A stretch of 64,000 nucleotides of DNA. Origin: Fulvimarina sp039652615. GTDB lineage: Bacteria; Pseudomonadota; Alphaproteobacteria; Rhizobiales; Rhizobiaceae. Positions 9,436-17,949 of this stretch are shown here, in pieces. The notes below the pieces were generated by a model. That model did not search any database and was not told the DNA's origin. It saw only the letters and a program-made list of their open reading frames with translations. The stretch spans positions 39,663 through 103,662 of the forward strand of contig NZ_JBDJAC010000014.1 of the NCBI RefSeq assembly GCF_039652615.1, written 5' to 3'. The first letter of the stretch is position 1. Each line of letters starts with the position of its first letter. The position numbers were made by a program, and so were the translations under genes.

Positions 9436-10482
9436 ATGAAACTCTTCAGTTCGAAGACCGAAACGGATGCCAGACCGCGGGCATATGATCCGACGCGGCT
9501 ATCGAGCCCCATGGTCTTCCTGTGGTCGATGCTGGTCTTCCTGGCGCTTGTCGGCTTCGTCGTCATGATCCTCGGACGCCAGGTCTCCCAGGCCTTTGCG
9601 ACCAATCCCGGTCTCAACGGCCTCATCGTCGGCGTTCTCTTCGTCGGTGTCGTTCTGGCGCTGCTTCAGGTCTGGCGGCTCTCGCGCGAGGTGCGCTGGG
9701 TCAACGCCTATCGCGACGGCGACAAGAGCTTCAACAGCATGAAGGACCCGGTGCTGCTTGCGCCCATGCGCGCGCTCATCGGCAGCCGTCGTACGATTTC
9801 GCTCTCGACCACATCCATGCGCTCGATCCTCGATTCGATCGCCACCCGCCTCGACGAGACGCGGGACATCGCGCGCTATCTCATCGGACTTCTGGTTTTT
9901 CTCGGCCTGCTCGGCACGTTCTGGGGCCTCCTGCGCACCATCGGCTCGATCGGCGCGACGATCCAGGGGCTCGATCCCACGGGCGGCGATACGGCAAGCG
10001 TGCTCGATTCCTTGAAGGCGGGCCTTGCCGCGCCGCTCGCCGGCATGGGAACGGCCTTCTCGTCTTCGCTCTTTGGTCTTTCGGGCTCTCTCGTCCTCGG
10101 GTTTCTCGATCTGCAGATCGGGCGGGCACAGAATCGCTTCTACACCGAGCTCGAAAACTGGCTTTCATCCGTAACCGATGTCGGCTCGGACATGGTGCTA
10201 CCGCCGAACCAGCAGGGGGCGGTTACCGCCGATGGAAACGAGGAGTTCAAGCGGCTGACCGAGCGGCTGGACCGGCTCGTGCAGGACCAGTCGAACTCTC
10301 CGAAGACGAGTGCGGCGATGGCGAATCTCGCCGAGAGCATTCAGGGCCTCGTTCAGCACATGCGGTCCGAACAGCAGATCATGCGCGATTTCGTGGAAAA
10401 ACAGGCCGACGAGCAACGCGAGCTTCGCCTGGTGCTCGATCGTCTGTCGCGCTCAAACGGCACTGATGGCGGGGGAAGCTGA
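9436..10482 (+). CDS. MotA/TolQ/ExbB-type proton channel protein
   Basis: A 348-aa membrane protein with two N-terminal TM segments (VFLWSMLVFLALVGFVVMIL and LIVGVLFVGVVLALLQVW). A second pair lies around LIGLLVFLGLLGTFWGLLRT and LAGMGTAFSSSLFGLSGSLV, the latter being the MotA/TolQ/ExbB channel signature. The C-terminus is soluble and charged. The next gene encodes an OmpA-domain protein with one TM segment, spaced by 3 bp. This matches the non-flagellar MotA-OmpA pair conserved in Hyphomicrobiales, probably an ion-driven envelope machine acting on peptidoglycan. No flagellar genes are adjacent. Confidence 0.85.
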   Translation: MKLFSSKTETDARPRAYDPTRLSSPMVFLWSMLVFLALVGFVVMILGRQVSQAFATNPGLNGLIVGVLFVGVVLALLQVWRLSREVRWVNAYRDGDKSFNSMKDPVLLAPMRALIGSRRTISLSTTSMRSILDSIATRLDETRDIARYLIGLLVFLGLLGTFWGLLRTIGSIGATIQGLDPTGGDTASVLDSLKAGLAAPLAGMGTAFSSSLFGLSGSLVLGFLDLQIGRAQNRFYTELENWLSSVTDVGSDMVLPPNQQGAVTADGNEEFKRLTERLDRLVQDQSNSPKTSAAMANLAESIQGLVQHMRSEQQIMRDFVEKQADEQRELRLVLDRLSRSNGTDGGGS

Positions 10483-10485
10483 TCG

Positions 10486-11520
10486 ATGGCCCTCTCCCGT
10501 AACAGACGAAGTGGTGGCGGGAGCGCGGATTACTGGCCGGGCTTCGTCGATGCGCTTTCGACGCTGCTGCTGGCGATCATGTTTCTCCTGTCGGTCTTCG
10601 TGCTGGCCCAGTTCATTCTAAGCCGCGAGATTTCCGGGCGGGACGAGGCGCTCGACCGGCTGAACGGGCAGATCGCCGAACTGACGCAGCTCCTCGCGCT
10701 GGAACGCTCGAACGCCCAGGACAGCGAGGACCAGATCGCATCGCTGAGGGCATCCCTGGGGGCGCTGGAGGACGAGCGCTCCCGGCTTCAAAGTGCCCTT
10801 GAATCGGGCAGCGGTTCGACAGCGGCCGCGAATGCGACGATCAGCGCCCTCGAGGACAATCTCGAACAGGAAGAGTCGATTTCCCAAAGGGCGCGCTCCC
10901 AGGTTGAACTTCTCAATCAGCAACTCACAGCGCTTCGCCAGCAGATCGCAGCTCTCGAATCCGCCCTAGAGGCGTCGGAAAGCCGAGACCAGGAGAGCCA
11001 GACCAAGATCGCCGATCTCGGCCGCAGACTGAACGTCGCGCTGGCTCAGCGGGTGCAGGAATTGAACCGCTACCGGTCCGATTTCTTCGGCCGCTTGCGC
11101 GAAATTCTCGCCGACCGGGAGAATATCCGCATCGTCGGCGATCGCTTCGTCTTCCAGTCGGAAGTGCTGTTTCCCTCGGGCAGCGCGAATCTTCAGACGG
11201 CAGGCACCGACGAACTCGACCAGATGGCGAGCGCAATCCGCGACCTTGCGCGCGAAATTCCCTCGGACATCAACTGGATCGTTCGCGTCGATGGCCATAC
11301 GGACAATGTGCCGTTGTCCGGCACCGGACAGTATGACGACAACTGGGAGCTTTCGGTCGCGCGCGCGAGTTCGGTCGTCAAATATCTGGTCAGTCAGGGT
11401 GTTCCGGCCGAACATCTGGCCGCCACGGGCTTTGGCGAGTTTCAGCCGATCGAAGAGGGCGATACGCCGGAAGCGCGCCGCCGCAATCGCCGGATCGAGT
11501 TCAAGCTGACCGAGCAGTAG
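10486..11520 (+). CDS. OmpA/MotB-domain peptidoglycan-binding protein with coiled coil
   Basis: A 344-aa protein. The N-terminal part has one TM helix (ALSTLLLAIMFLLSVFVLAQF) preceded by DYWPGFVDA, which carries the acidic residue at the place of the MotB proton-binding Asp. A long coiled coil covers roughly residues 45-180 (rich in Q, E, L and A heptads). The C-terminal OmpA-like domain contains RVDGHTDNVPLSG and VPAEHLAATGFGEFQPI, the peptidoglycan-binding pattern. With the upstream MotA/TolQ-like protein it should form a stator-like complex linking the inner membrane to the cell wall. Confidence 0.88.
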   Translation: MALSRNRRSGGGSADYWPGFVDALSTLLLAIMFLLSVFVLAQFILSREISGRDEALDRLNGQIAELTQLLALERSNAQDSEDQIASLRASLGALEDERSRLQSALESGSGSTAAANATISALEDNLEQEESISQRARSQVELLNQQLTALRQQIAALESALEASESRDQESQTKIADLGRRLNVALAQRVQELNRYRSDFFGRLREILADRENIRIVGDRFVFQSEVLFPSGSANLQTAGTDELDQMASAIRDLAREIPSDINWIVRVDGHTDNVPLSGTGQYDDNWELSVARASSVVKYLVSQGVPAEHLAATGFGEFQPIEEGDTPEARRRNRRIEFKLTEQ

Positions 11521-11573
11521 AGGCGAGACACCGCGCTCTGGACGCCAAATCGGCCAAGCCTATTTCCGGGCAC

Positions 11574-12266
11574 ATGACGCGTCACCTGAGCGAATCCGCC
11601 GACTGGACCTATCTCTGCCAGGAATTCGATACTGTCTATCGGTACGGTTCGGCGGGCGGCAGCAAGGTGATCAGAAGCCATCGCAGGCGAGTCCGAGATC
11701 TCTTGTCTTCGATCGTCGATGAAAACCCCGAAATCGTCGAGCGGGAGCCCCAGTCCAAGCCGGTGGTCGATCATCTGGCCCGCGCGCTCGATCTTGGCGT
11801 TTATGGCCCGATGCACGGTTTTGCCCGCATCCTCACCCGGATCGCACCCGATCTGGCTTGGGAATACGGCTATGAAAGCGTGCCGAAAGGCCTTGCGAAA
11901 CGGTTTGCCTATACTGAGTTTCTTGGGCCGCGTGGTCCTATCCCAACGGACCGGCTGATCCTTGGCGCCGTGCTCTTCGCACCGAACACGACCTATCCGC
12001 AGCACAATCATCAGGACATCGAGGAGAGCTATGTCTCGATCGCCGGTGCCTGGTCGGAAAACGACGCGGCGGTCTATGCGCCGGGCTCGCTCATCCTCAA
12101 CCGTTCAGGAGAGCAGCATCGCATCACCACCGGTGGGGTCGATCCTTGCCTCCTCGTCTATGCCTGGATCGGCCCGGCCGATCGTCTCACGGCGCCCGGC
12201 ATGAAGTTCTCGCCGGGCCGCCGCACGCCAGCCGGAAAACCATCAGACGTGAACGTGCGGAGTTGA
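11574..12266 (+). CDS. dddL: DMSP lyase, DddL-type cupin
   Basis: Cleaves dimethylsulfoniopropionate to dimethyl sulfide and acrylate. The 230-aa protein has the DddL cupin core. LGAVLFAPNTTYPQHNHQ and EESYVSIAGAW hold metal ligands His144, His146 and Glu150, and PGSLILNRSGEQHRI holds His182, giving the HxHx3E...H set. Length and the N-terminal helical part (TYLCQEFDTVYRYGSAGGS) fit DddL rather than the other cupin lyases DddQ, DddW and DddK. It follows the MotA/OmpA pair on the same strand but belongs to no visible DMSP operon; acrylate genes such as acuI are absent. The call rests on remembered family patterns. Confidence 0.85.
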   Translation: MTRHLSESADWTYLCQEFDTVYRYGSAGGSKVIRSHRRRVRDLLSSIVDENPEIVEREPQSKPVVDHLARALDLGVYGPMHGFARILTRIAPDLAWEYGYESVPKGLAKRFAYTEFLGPRGPIPTDRLILGAVLFAPNTTYPQHNHQDIEESYVSIAGAWSENDAAVYAPGSLILNRSGEQHRITTGGVDPCLLVYAWIGPADRLTAPGMKFSPGRRTPAGKPSDVNVRS

Positions 12267-12380
12267 ACAGACGCGGCCGGCTGCAGATTGACCTTTGGTG
12301 AAACTGACGGCAGCATCCCCATCGTGCGGTTGGGAGACCGCTCGAAACGCACGCCGTAAAGGCGGCAAAGGGAGGAATTC

Positions 12381-13640
12381 ATGAAGACTTGGCTTCTGGC
12401 CTCGGCGGCTGTGCTCGCCCTGACGGTCGCATCCGGCGCGCAGACGCAGGACATCCCCGACAACATGGAAAAGCTGCAGGGCATGCAGTCGACCGGCACG
12501 TCGATGGAATTCAAAACCGTCGACCAGACCGGCGACTATGCCGATCAGCTGAAGAAGAATCTCGAACAGATCAAGCTGCCGGACGGCTTCAAGATAGAAC
12601 TCTACGCCGTCGTCCCGGACGCCCGGCACATTGCGAACGGGCCCCAGGGCGTTGCGACTTTCGTGGGAACGCGCAAGCAGAATGTCTGGGTGGTCACCGA
12701 TCGCGACAAGAACCGCGTGGCGGACGAGGTGAAGGAATTCGCGCCGTCGATCGACTTCACGATCCCGAACGGCGTCTGCTTCTCCGATGACGGTTTCCTC
12801 TACATCGCCGAGCAGAACCGCGTCCTGGTGCTGCCGGCGGCGGAATTCTTCTACGAAAGTCCGGATGTCGCCGTGGGCGTCGTTACGCCGCAGGGCGAGC
12901 TCGTTCCGAAGTCGGAGGAGAGCTTCAACCATACCGCCCGCGTCTGCCGGATCGGACCCGACGACCGCCTCTACATCTCGCTCGGCCAGCCCTACAATGT
13001 GCCGCCGAAGGAGAAGATGGACCTCTACAAGAAAGAGGGCATCGGCGGCATCATTTCGATGAAGCGCGACGGCTCGGACCGTCAGGTCTATGCGACCGGG
13101 GTGCGCAATTCGGTCGGCATGGATTTCGACCCGCAGAGCGGGAAGCTCTGGTTCACGGACAACCAGGTGGACGGCATGGGGGACGATATCCCGCCCGGCG
13201 AGATTAACATGGCGGAAAAAGCCGGCCAGAATTTCGGCTTCCCCTGGTATGGCGGCGGCGACGTGCGCACCAACGAGTACAAGGACGAGGACATTCCGGC
13301 GGACGTCGTCATGCCGCAGGCCGAGACGGTGGCCCACGCGGCCGATCTCGGAATGGACTTCTACGGCGCGGACAGTTTCCCGGAGAAATACCGGGGCGGA
13401 ATCTTCTCGGCCCAGCACGGGTCCTGGAACCGCACGGAGCCCGTCGGTGCGCGCGTGATGTTCACGCCGCTTAACGAGGACGGGACCGCCGGCGAGCCGG
13501 AGCCTTTCGCGGAAGGCTGGCTGACTGACAGCGGCGAATATATCGGCCGGCCGGTCGACGTCTCGGTGATGAAGGACGGATCGCTGCTGGTTTCCGACGA
13601 TCTGGCAGGCGCGCTCTACCGGATCTCCTACGAGCAATAG
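12381..13640 (+). CDS. PQQ-dependent sugar dehydrogenase-like protein (sorbosone dehydrogenase type)
   Basis: A 419-aa exported protein (signal peptide WLLASAAVLALTVASGAQ). It is a six-bladed propeller of the glucose/sorbosone dehydrogenase family that oxidises sugars or aldoses in the periplasm. Blade motifs include NGVCFSDDGFLYIAEQNRVL, YATGVRNSVGMDFDPQSGKL and LWFTDNQVDGMGDDIPPGEI, followed by NFGFPWYGGGD and SAQHGSWNRTEPVG. The start is preceded by GGGAGGAATTC, a strong ribosome site. A small cytochrome c gene follows after 84 bp and is the likely electron acceptor. The exact sugar is unknown. Confidence 0.85.
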   Translation: MKTWLLASAAVLALTVASGAQTQDIPDNMEKLQGMQSTGTSMEFKTVDQTGDYADQLKKNLEQIKLPDGFKIELYAVVPDARHIANGPQGVATFVGTRKQNVWVVTDRDKNRVADEVKEFAPSIDFTIPNGVCFSDDGFLYIAEQNRVLVLPAAEFFYESPDVAVGVVTPQGELVPKSEESFNHTARVCRIGPDDRLYISLGQPYNVPPKEKMDLYKKEGIGGIISMKRDGSDRQVYATGVRNSVGMDFDPQSGKLWFTDNQVDGMGDDIPPGEINMAEKAGQNFGFPWYGGGDVRTNEYKDEDIPADVVMPQAETVAHAADLGMDFYGADSFPEKYRGGIFSAQHGSWNRTEPVGARVMFTPLNEDGTAGEPEPFAEGWLTDSGEYIGRPVDVSVMKDGSLLVSDDLAGALYRISYEQ

Positions 13641-13724
13641 ACCTCGCCGGGTTCGAAATCCTGGGCGGCGCGGACATCTGGTCGCGCCGTCCGATCTCCG
13701 TCATGCCAATCCAGGATCAAGAGA

Positions 13725-14057
13725 ATGATCGTTCGGCTCGTCCTCTCCGCAGTCATGATCTCGACTTTCGCGTTGCCGGCGCAAGTCCTCGCGGCCGATG
13801 CCGCCGCAGGGCGGGAGAAGGCCTCTCAATGCGCAACCTGCCATGGCAAGGACGGCATCGCGGTCCAGCCCGATGCGCCGAACCTTGCCGGCATGAGCCC
13901 GATCTATACCGAGGCTCAGCTCAAGGCCTTCAAATCGGGCGAGCGCCAGCATCAGCAGATGTCGATCATCGCATCCAGCCTCAGCGACGAGGACATCGCG
14001 GACCTTTCCGCCTGGTATGCCTCGATCGAGGTGACGGCGACGCTTCCGCAGAAATGA
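13725..14057 (+). CDS. Periplasmic monoheme cytochrome c (class I)
   Basis: A 110-aa protein with a signal peptide (LVLSAVMISTFALPAQVLAAD). It has one heme c site, CATCHGKDG (near residues 36-40), and a possible axial Met in HQQMSIIASSLSDEDIADL, the usual C-terminal pattern of cytochrome c553-like proteins. It lies behind the PQQ-type dehydrogenase gene and probably takes electrons from it to the respiratory chain. Confidence 0.88.
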   Translation: MIVRLVLSAVMISTFALPAQVLAADAAAGREKASQCATCHGKDGIAVQPDAPNLAGMSPIYTEAQLKAFKSGERQHQQMSIIASSLSDEDIADLSAWYASIEVTATLPQK

Positions 14058-14189
14058 CACCAGAACGCGATGAGTGACCTCATCACGGTTTGGCGGAAGG
14101 TCATCGCTCGTTTCCGGGTGACCCGGTTCGACATGTGGGCTGCTCGTACATAGCTCTGGTCCCGCACCGGATCCGAGAAAGGAATTCCC

Positions 14190-14717
14190 ATGACCCACAC
14201 GACCCCGACACCGGGACAGACCGCACCGCAGCTTCAGGTGGAGGCGCTTGGCGGCGAGGCGATCGATCTTCGAAGTGACCGGCCCGAAAATTTCACCCTC
14301 GTCTTCTTCTATCGCGGATTGCACTGTCCGATCTGCCGCAAGCAGCTCGAGGAATTGAACGGGAAGCTCGACGCCTTCAGGCAAATCGGCGTGAAGGTTC
14401 ACGCCATTTCGATGGACGAAAGGGATCGGGCCGAGAAACAGAAGGCCGAATGGTCGATCGACGATCTTGCCATCGGCTATGGCCTCAGTGAGGCGAGCGC
14501 GCGCGAGTGGGGTCTCTATATCTCGAAGAAAGAACAGGATGCCGAGCCTGCGCGGTTCGCAGAGCCGGGTATCGCGGCGATAAGACCTGACGGAACGCTC
14601 TACTCGCTCCACCTCCAGAACGTCCCCTTCGCCCGGCCGACGCTCGACGGCCTGATCGAGGGGCTGACGTTCATTATCGAGAAAGACTATCCGGTCCGCG
14701 GCACTCTCGCCGCCTGA
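14190..14717 (+). CDS. Peroxiredoxin-like protein (AhpC/TSA family)
   Basis: A 175-aa thioredoxin-fold protein that should reduce peroxides. The FFYRGLHCPICRKQLEEL segment carries two cysteines separated by two residues, with the first at the peroxidatic position after Y-R-G, as in the AhpC/TSA family of uncharacterised bacterial members. A further family block is MDERDRAEKQKAEW. No signal peptide is seen, so it is cytoplasmic. The strong ribosome site GAAAGGAATTCCC precedes the ATG. It is followed by a bidirectional terminator. Confidence 0.82.
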   Translation: MTHTTPTPGQTAPQLQVEALGGEAIDLRSDRPENFTLVFFYRGLHCPICRKQLEELNGKLDAFRQIGVKVHAISMDERDRAEKQKAEWSIDDLAIGYGLSEASAREWGLYISKKEQDAEPARFAEPGIAAIRPDGTLYSLHLQNVPFARPTLDGLIEGLTFIIEKDYPVRGTLAA

Positions 14718-14747
14718 TTCCTGAGGACGATGTCACCGACAGACAAA

Positions 14748-14776
14748 AGAAAAGGGCCCGCAAGGAGCCCTTTTCT
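14748..14776. terminator. Bidirectional intrinsic terminator
   Basis: AGAAAAGGGC (14748-14757) and GCCCTTTTCT (14767-14776) form a perfect 10-bp stem with a 9-base loop and an A/T-rich outer stem. This serves both the peroxiredoxin gene from the left and the DUF7282-like gene from the right. Confidence 0.85.
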
Positions 14777-14813
14777 CGTTTCAGTGGGCAAAAGCCCAAA
14801 ACCTATGCGGTAA

Positions 14814-15230
14814 TTACTGTGCAGTGACCGTCGTCTGGACGAGTTCGCCATCGACCTTGATCGGGCCGTCTTCGGTGGCGCCGAGCGTGTATTCGAACAC
14901 GCCTTCTTCATTGCCGCCGGCCTCGGAGTGGACCATCAGCATGAGCATGTCGCCGCTTGCGACCTCTTCATCGAGATCCGCCGTCACGTTCTCGTTCTCG
15001 CCCGCCTGGAGCGCGGTGTGGCCGACGACCGGGCCGGGCTTCATGTCGGCATCGGTGCGGTGAACGACGAGCCAGCCGGCTTCGGGAGCGGTTACGGATT
15101 CAGCCGTCACGGAGCCGCCGGAAACGTCCTGATTGGAGGCGGTGACGCCTGGCGTCATGTTGTCGGACTGCGCGAAAGCTGCCGTAGCGAAGCCAGCGGA
15201 TGCGAGAAGTGCAATCATCGTGCGGGTCAT
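14814..15230 (-). CDS. Exported DUF7282-like protein
   Basis: A 138-aa secreted protein with a signal peptide (MIALLASAGFATAAFAQ). The mature domain reads EAGWLVVHRTDADMKPGPVV, then LDEEVASGDMLMLMVHSEA, then GVFEYTLGATEDGPIKVDGE. This matches the DUF7282 immunoglobulin-like domain, which is widespread in secreted proteins of archaea and bacteria and of unknown role. The frame is open to 15254, but the N-terminus is best read from MTRTMIALL. It is a single gene between two terminators or gaps. Confidence 0.75.
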   Translation of the reverse strand: MTRTMIALLASAGFATAAFAQSDNMTPGVTASNQDVSGGSVTAESVTAPEAGWLVVHRTDADMKPGPVVGHTALQAGENENVTADLDEEVASGDMLMLMVHSEAGGNEEGVFEYTLGATEDGPIKVDGELVQTTVTAQ

Positions 15231-15363
15231 GTAGAATCCTTCCGTTATCTTCACATCCTGTTTCGGATGTTCGGGGAAGATACGGTTGGCCGAACGAATG
15301 GTTTCGAATTCTTTTTTTCGTTATTGATTTTTCGAAGTCGTTCACGTGTCCGTCAGGAGGGCT

Positions 15364-17169
15364 TTACTCCGCTGCCTGGCGTATCTGGCCAGCGTCGAAC
15401 TGCAACCGGGCGAGACGGGCATAGAGGCCGTTTTTCTCGATCAGGCTCTGATGGGTGCCTTCCTCGACGATGCGGCCGCCGTCGAGAACGAGGATCCGAT
15501 CGGCTTTCAGAACCGTCGCCAGACGGTGGGCGATCACCAGGGTGGTGCGCCCCACCATGAGCTCGTCGAGGGCTTTCTGGACCAAGACCTCGCTTTCGGC
15601 GTCCAGCGCGGACGTCGCCTCGTCGAGAAGAAGGATCGGCGCATCGCGCAAGATCGCGCGGGCGATCGCGATTCTCTGGCGCTGGCCGCCCGACAGCGTG
15701 ATGCCGCGCTCGCCGAGAAGTGTCGCATAATCCCTGTCGAGCGCCTCGATGAAATTCGAGGCGAGGGCGGATTGGGCGGCGGAGCGGATCTCGGCCTCGC
15801 TCGCGCCGGGCTGGCCGAAGGCGATGTTGTCGACGACCGAGGCTGCGAAGATCGTCGTGTCCTGGGGAACGAAGGCGATGCGTGCGCGCACATCGGCCGG
15901 GTCGGCTTTCGCGATATCGACGCCATCGATGGCGATCGTGCCGGACAGGGGGTCGTAAAAACGCTCGATCAGTCCGAAGATCGTCGATTTTCCCGCGCCG
16001 GACGCCCCGACGATGGCGACGGTTTCGCCGGGGGCGATCGTGAAGCTCAGGTCTTCGATCGTCGGCAGGTCGGGCCGGCTCGGATAGGCGAAGGTCACAT
16101 GATCGAAGACGATCCGGCCTTCGGAGGGTGACGTCAGGGGGAGCGGTTGGGCTGGAGCGACGACCTGCGGCTCCTCCATCAGGATTTCGCTCAGGCGCTC
16201 GGCGGCACCTGCAGCGAGCGCCAGTTCGCCCCAGACCTCCGAAAGCTGGCCGAGGGCGCCGGCCGCAAAGACCGCGTAGAGCAGGAACTGGCCGAGCGTG
16301 CCGGGTGAAAGCGTGTCGAGCGCGACGCGGCTCGCACCGATCCACAGCACCGCGACGATCGAGGCAAAAATCAGGAAGATCGCGACGGCCGTCAGCATCG
16401 CTCGGGCCTTGATCGAGGATTTCGCCGCACCGAAGGCCCGGTCGACGGCATCGCCATAACGCTTTGAGACCGCGCCTTCGCTTGTGAAGGCCTGGACCGT
16501 ACGCATGGCGCCGATCGCTTCCGAGGCATAGGCCGTCGCCTCTGCGAGCGTATCCTGCGCCTCGCGGGAGCGCCGGCGCACGCCGCGCCCGAAAGCGACG
16601 AGCGGCAGGACGATGAGAGGAATCGCCGCGATCACGATCAGCGACAGGCTCGGGCTGGTGACGATCATCATGGCGAGTGCGCCAAGAAAGAGGATCGCAT
16701 TGCGCAGGAAAACCGAGGCGGTGGAGCCGACAGCGGACTTGATCTGCGTCGTATCGGCCGCGAGCCGCGAGACGATCTCGCCGGACAGCGAGCGGTCGTA
16801 AAAGGCTGGCGAGAGCTTCGTTACGTGGGTGAAGACATCCTTGCGCACTTCCGCGACGACGCGCTCGCCGAGGGTGACGACGAAGAAATATCGGCACGCG
16901 CTGGAAATCGCGAGAAGCGCGGCCAGCACGAAGAGCATGACGAAATAGGCGTTGATGAGAGAAGTCGAGGACGAGGTGAAGCCCTCGTCGACGACGCGGC
17001 GCACGGCAAGTGGCAGGGAAAGCGTGACGAGCGCTGCGAGTGTGAGGAAAATCACAGCGCCGATGGCGAGCCCCTTGTGGTGCTTCACATAGGGAACCAG
17101 CCTGCGAAGAGGACGCAGATTGCGCCGCTTCCGGGCATCTTCGGTGTTCTTGCTGCTCGTCAAACTCAA
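15364..17169 (-). CDS. ABC exporter, fused membrane and ATPase domains
   Basis: A 601-aa half-transporter of the MsbA/multidrug type that works as a homodimer in the inner membrane. Six TM helices cover residues 35-310. The ATPase domain has Walker A GASGAGKSTIFGL, Q-loop FVPQDTTIF, signature ITLSGGQRQRIAIARAI, Walker B ILLLDEATSALD and H-loop IAHRLATV. All catalytic residues are present. The substrate is not predictable; lipid-linked, drug or lipopeptide export are all possible. It is a single gene, divergent from rpmE. Confidence 0.93.
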   Translation of the reverse strand: MSLTSSKNTEDARKRRNLRPLRRLVPYVKHHKGLAIGAVIFLTLAALVTLSLPLAVRRVVDEGFTSSSTSLINAYFVMLFVLAALLAISSACRYFFVVTLGERVVAEVRKDVFTHVTKLSPAFYDRSLSGEIVSRLAADTTQIKSAVGSTASVFLRNAILFLGALAMMIVTSPSLSLIVIAAIPLIVLPLVAFGRGVRRRSREAQDTLAEATAYASEAIGAMRTVQAFTSEGAVSKRYGDAVDRAFGAAKSSIKARAMLTAVAIFLIFASIVAVLWIGASRVALDTLSPGTLGQFLLYAVFAAGALGQLSEVWGELALAAGAAERLSEILMEEPQVVAPAQPLPLTSPSEGRIVFDHVTFAYPSRPDLPTIEDLSFTIAPGETVAIVGASGAGKSTIFGLIERFYDPLSGTIAIDGVDIAKADPADVRARIAFVPQDTTIFAASVVDNIAFGQPGASEAEIRSAAQSALASNFIEALDRDYATLLGERGITLSGGQRQRIAIARAILRDAPILLLDEATSALDAESEVLVQKALDELMVGRTTLVIAHRLATVLKADRILVLDGGRIVEEGTHQSLIEKNGLYARLARLQFDAGQIRQAAE

Positions 17170-17406
17170 GCGTTACGCCTTCCCCGTTCGGGGTTTAAGT
17201 CCGCCCGTTTGCCGGGCGTTTCAAGTTCGGTGCGACATCGCGCGCGCCATGGCCTTGCGGTGGACGCGCGGCTTGTGTATAGGCTCGCCCCTGAATTTGG
17301 AAGCTTTGAACGGCTTCTTGTCCCCCGCGACAACCTGGGCTTTTGGCCAGCTTCATGCTGGGAGCGCCGGTCTCTTGGGGTTCTGCCGAAGCCAAGGACG
17401 ATGGTT

Positions 17407-17628
17407 ATGAAACAAGATCTGCATCCCGACTACCACATGATCACCGTGGTCATGACGAACGGCACTGAATACCAGACCCGTTCGACCTGGGGTTCCGAGG
17501 GCGACAAGATGAACCTCGACATCGACCCCACGACCCATCCGGCCTGGACCGGCGGCAATCAGCAGCTGATGGATCGCGGCGGCCGCGTTTCGCGCTTCAA
17601 GAAGCGCTACGAAGGCCTCGGCATCTAA
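17407..17628 (+). CDS. rpmE: 50S ribosomal protein L31
   Basis: A 73-aa full-length L31 (MKQDLHPDYHMITVVMTNGT to RRYEGLGI-like C-terminus). It is the type without the CxxC zinc site, as is usual in alphaproteobacteria. The frame is open far upstream, but only the last 73 codons belong to the gene. An in-frame ATG two codons earlier (17401) is possible. It is followed by a strong intrinsic terminator and is transcribed alone from the gap shared with the ABC exporter. Confidence 0.96.
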   Translation: MKQDLHPDYHMITVVMTNGTEYQTRSTWGSEGDKMNLDIDPTTHPAWTGGNQQLMDRGGRVSRFKKRYEGLGI

Positions 17629-17669
17629 TTTACCGGCGGGTCCTTTCGCGCCATCGAAAAGGGATTTCT

Positions 17670-17703
17670 CCCGGCAGGCTTTCGTGTCTGCCGGGCTTTC
17701 TTC
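17670..17703 (+). terminator. Intrinsic terminator of rpmE
   Basis: CCCGGCAG (17670-17677) pairs with CTGCCGGG (17688-17695) around a 10-base loop, followed by CTTTCTT. Confidence 0.9.
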
Positions 17704-17949
17704 GTTTGTCCGACCATAATGCTGCTGCCGTTCTATGGCCGTGTGATCAGGGCATGCAAAGCGGTTTGAGCGTCGAGAAGTCTTGATACGCGGGAACGGC
17801 CGCAGCAGTAGGCCCTCGTGCTCTGCGTCGGCGAAGACGGGCCGTTTTTCGGCATGGGCCGAAGCGCGGGCTGGAAAGGTGCGCCGCCGCTCTAATTTCC
17901 CGGCAAGCCGGGCGCTGCCGCTGCGGTTTTTCGGCTGGGACGATCATGG

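Noticed and set aside
12243..13637. Long minus-strand open frame over the sugar dehydrogenase
   Set aside because: The plus-strand gene has a signal peptide, ribosome site and propeller motifs, while the reverse frame has none.
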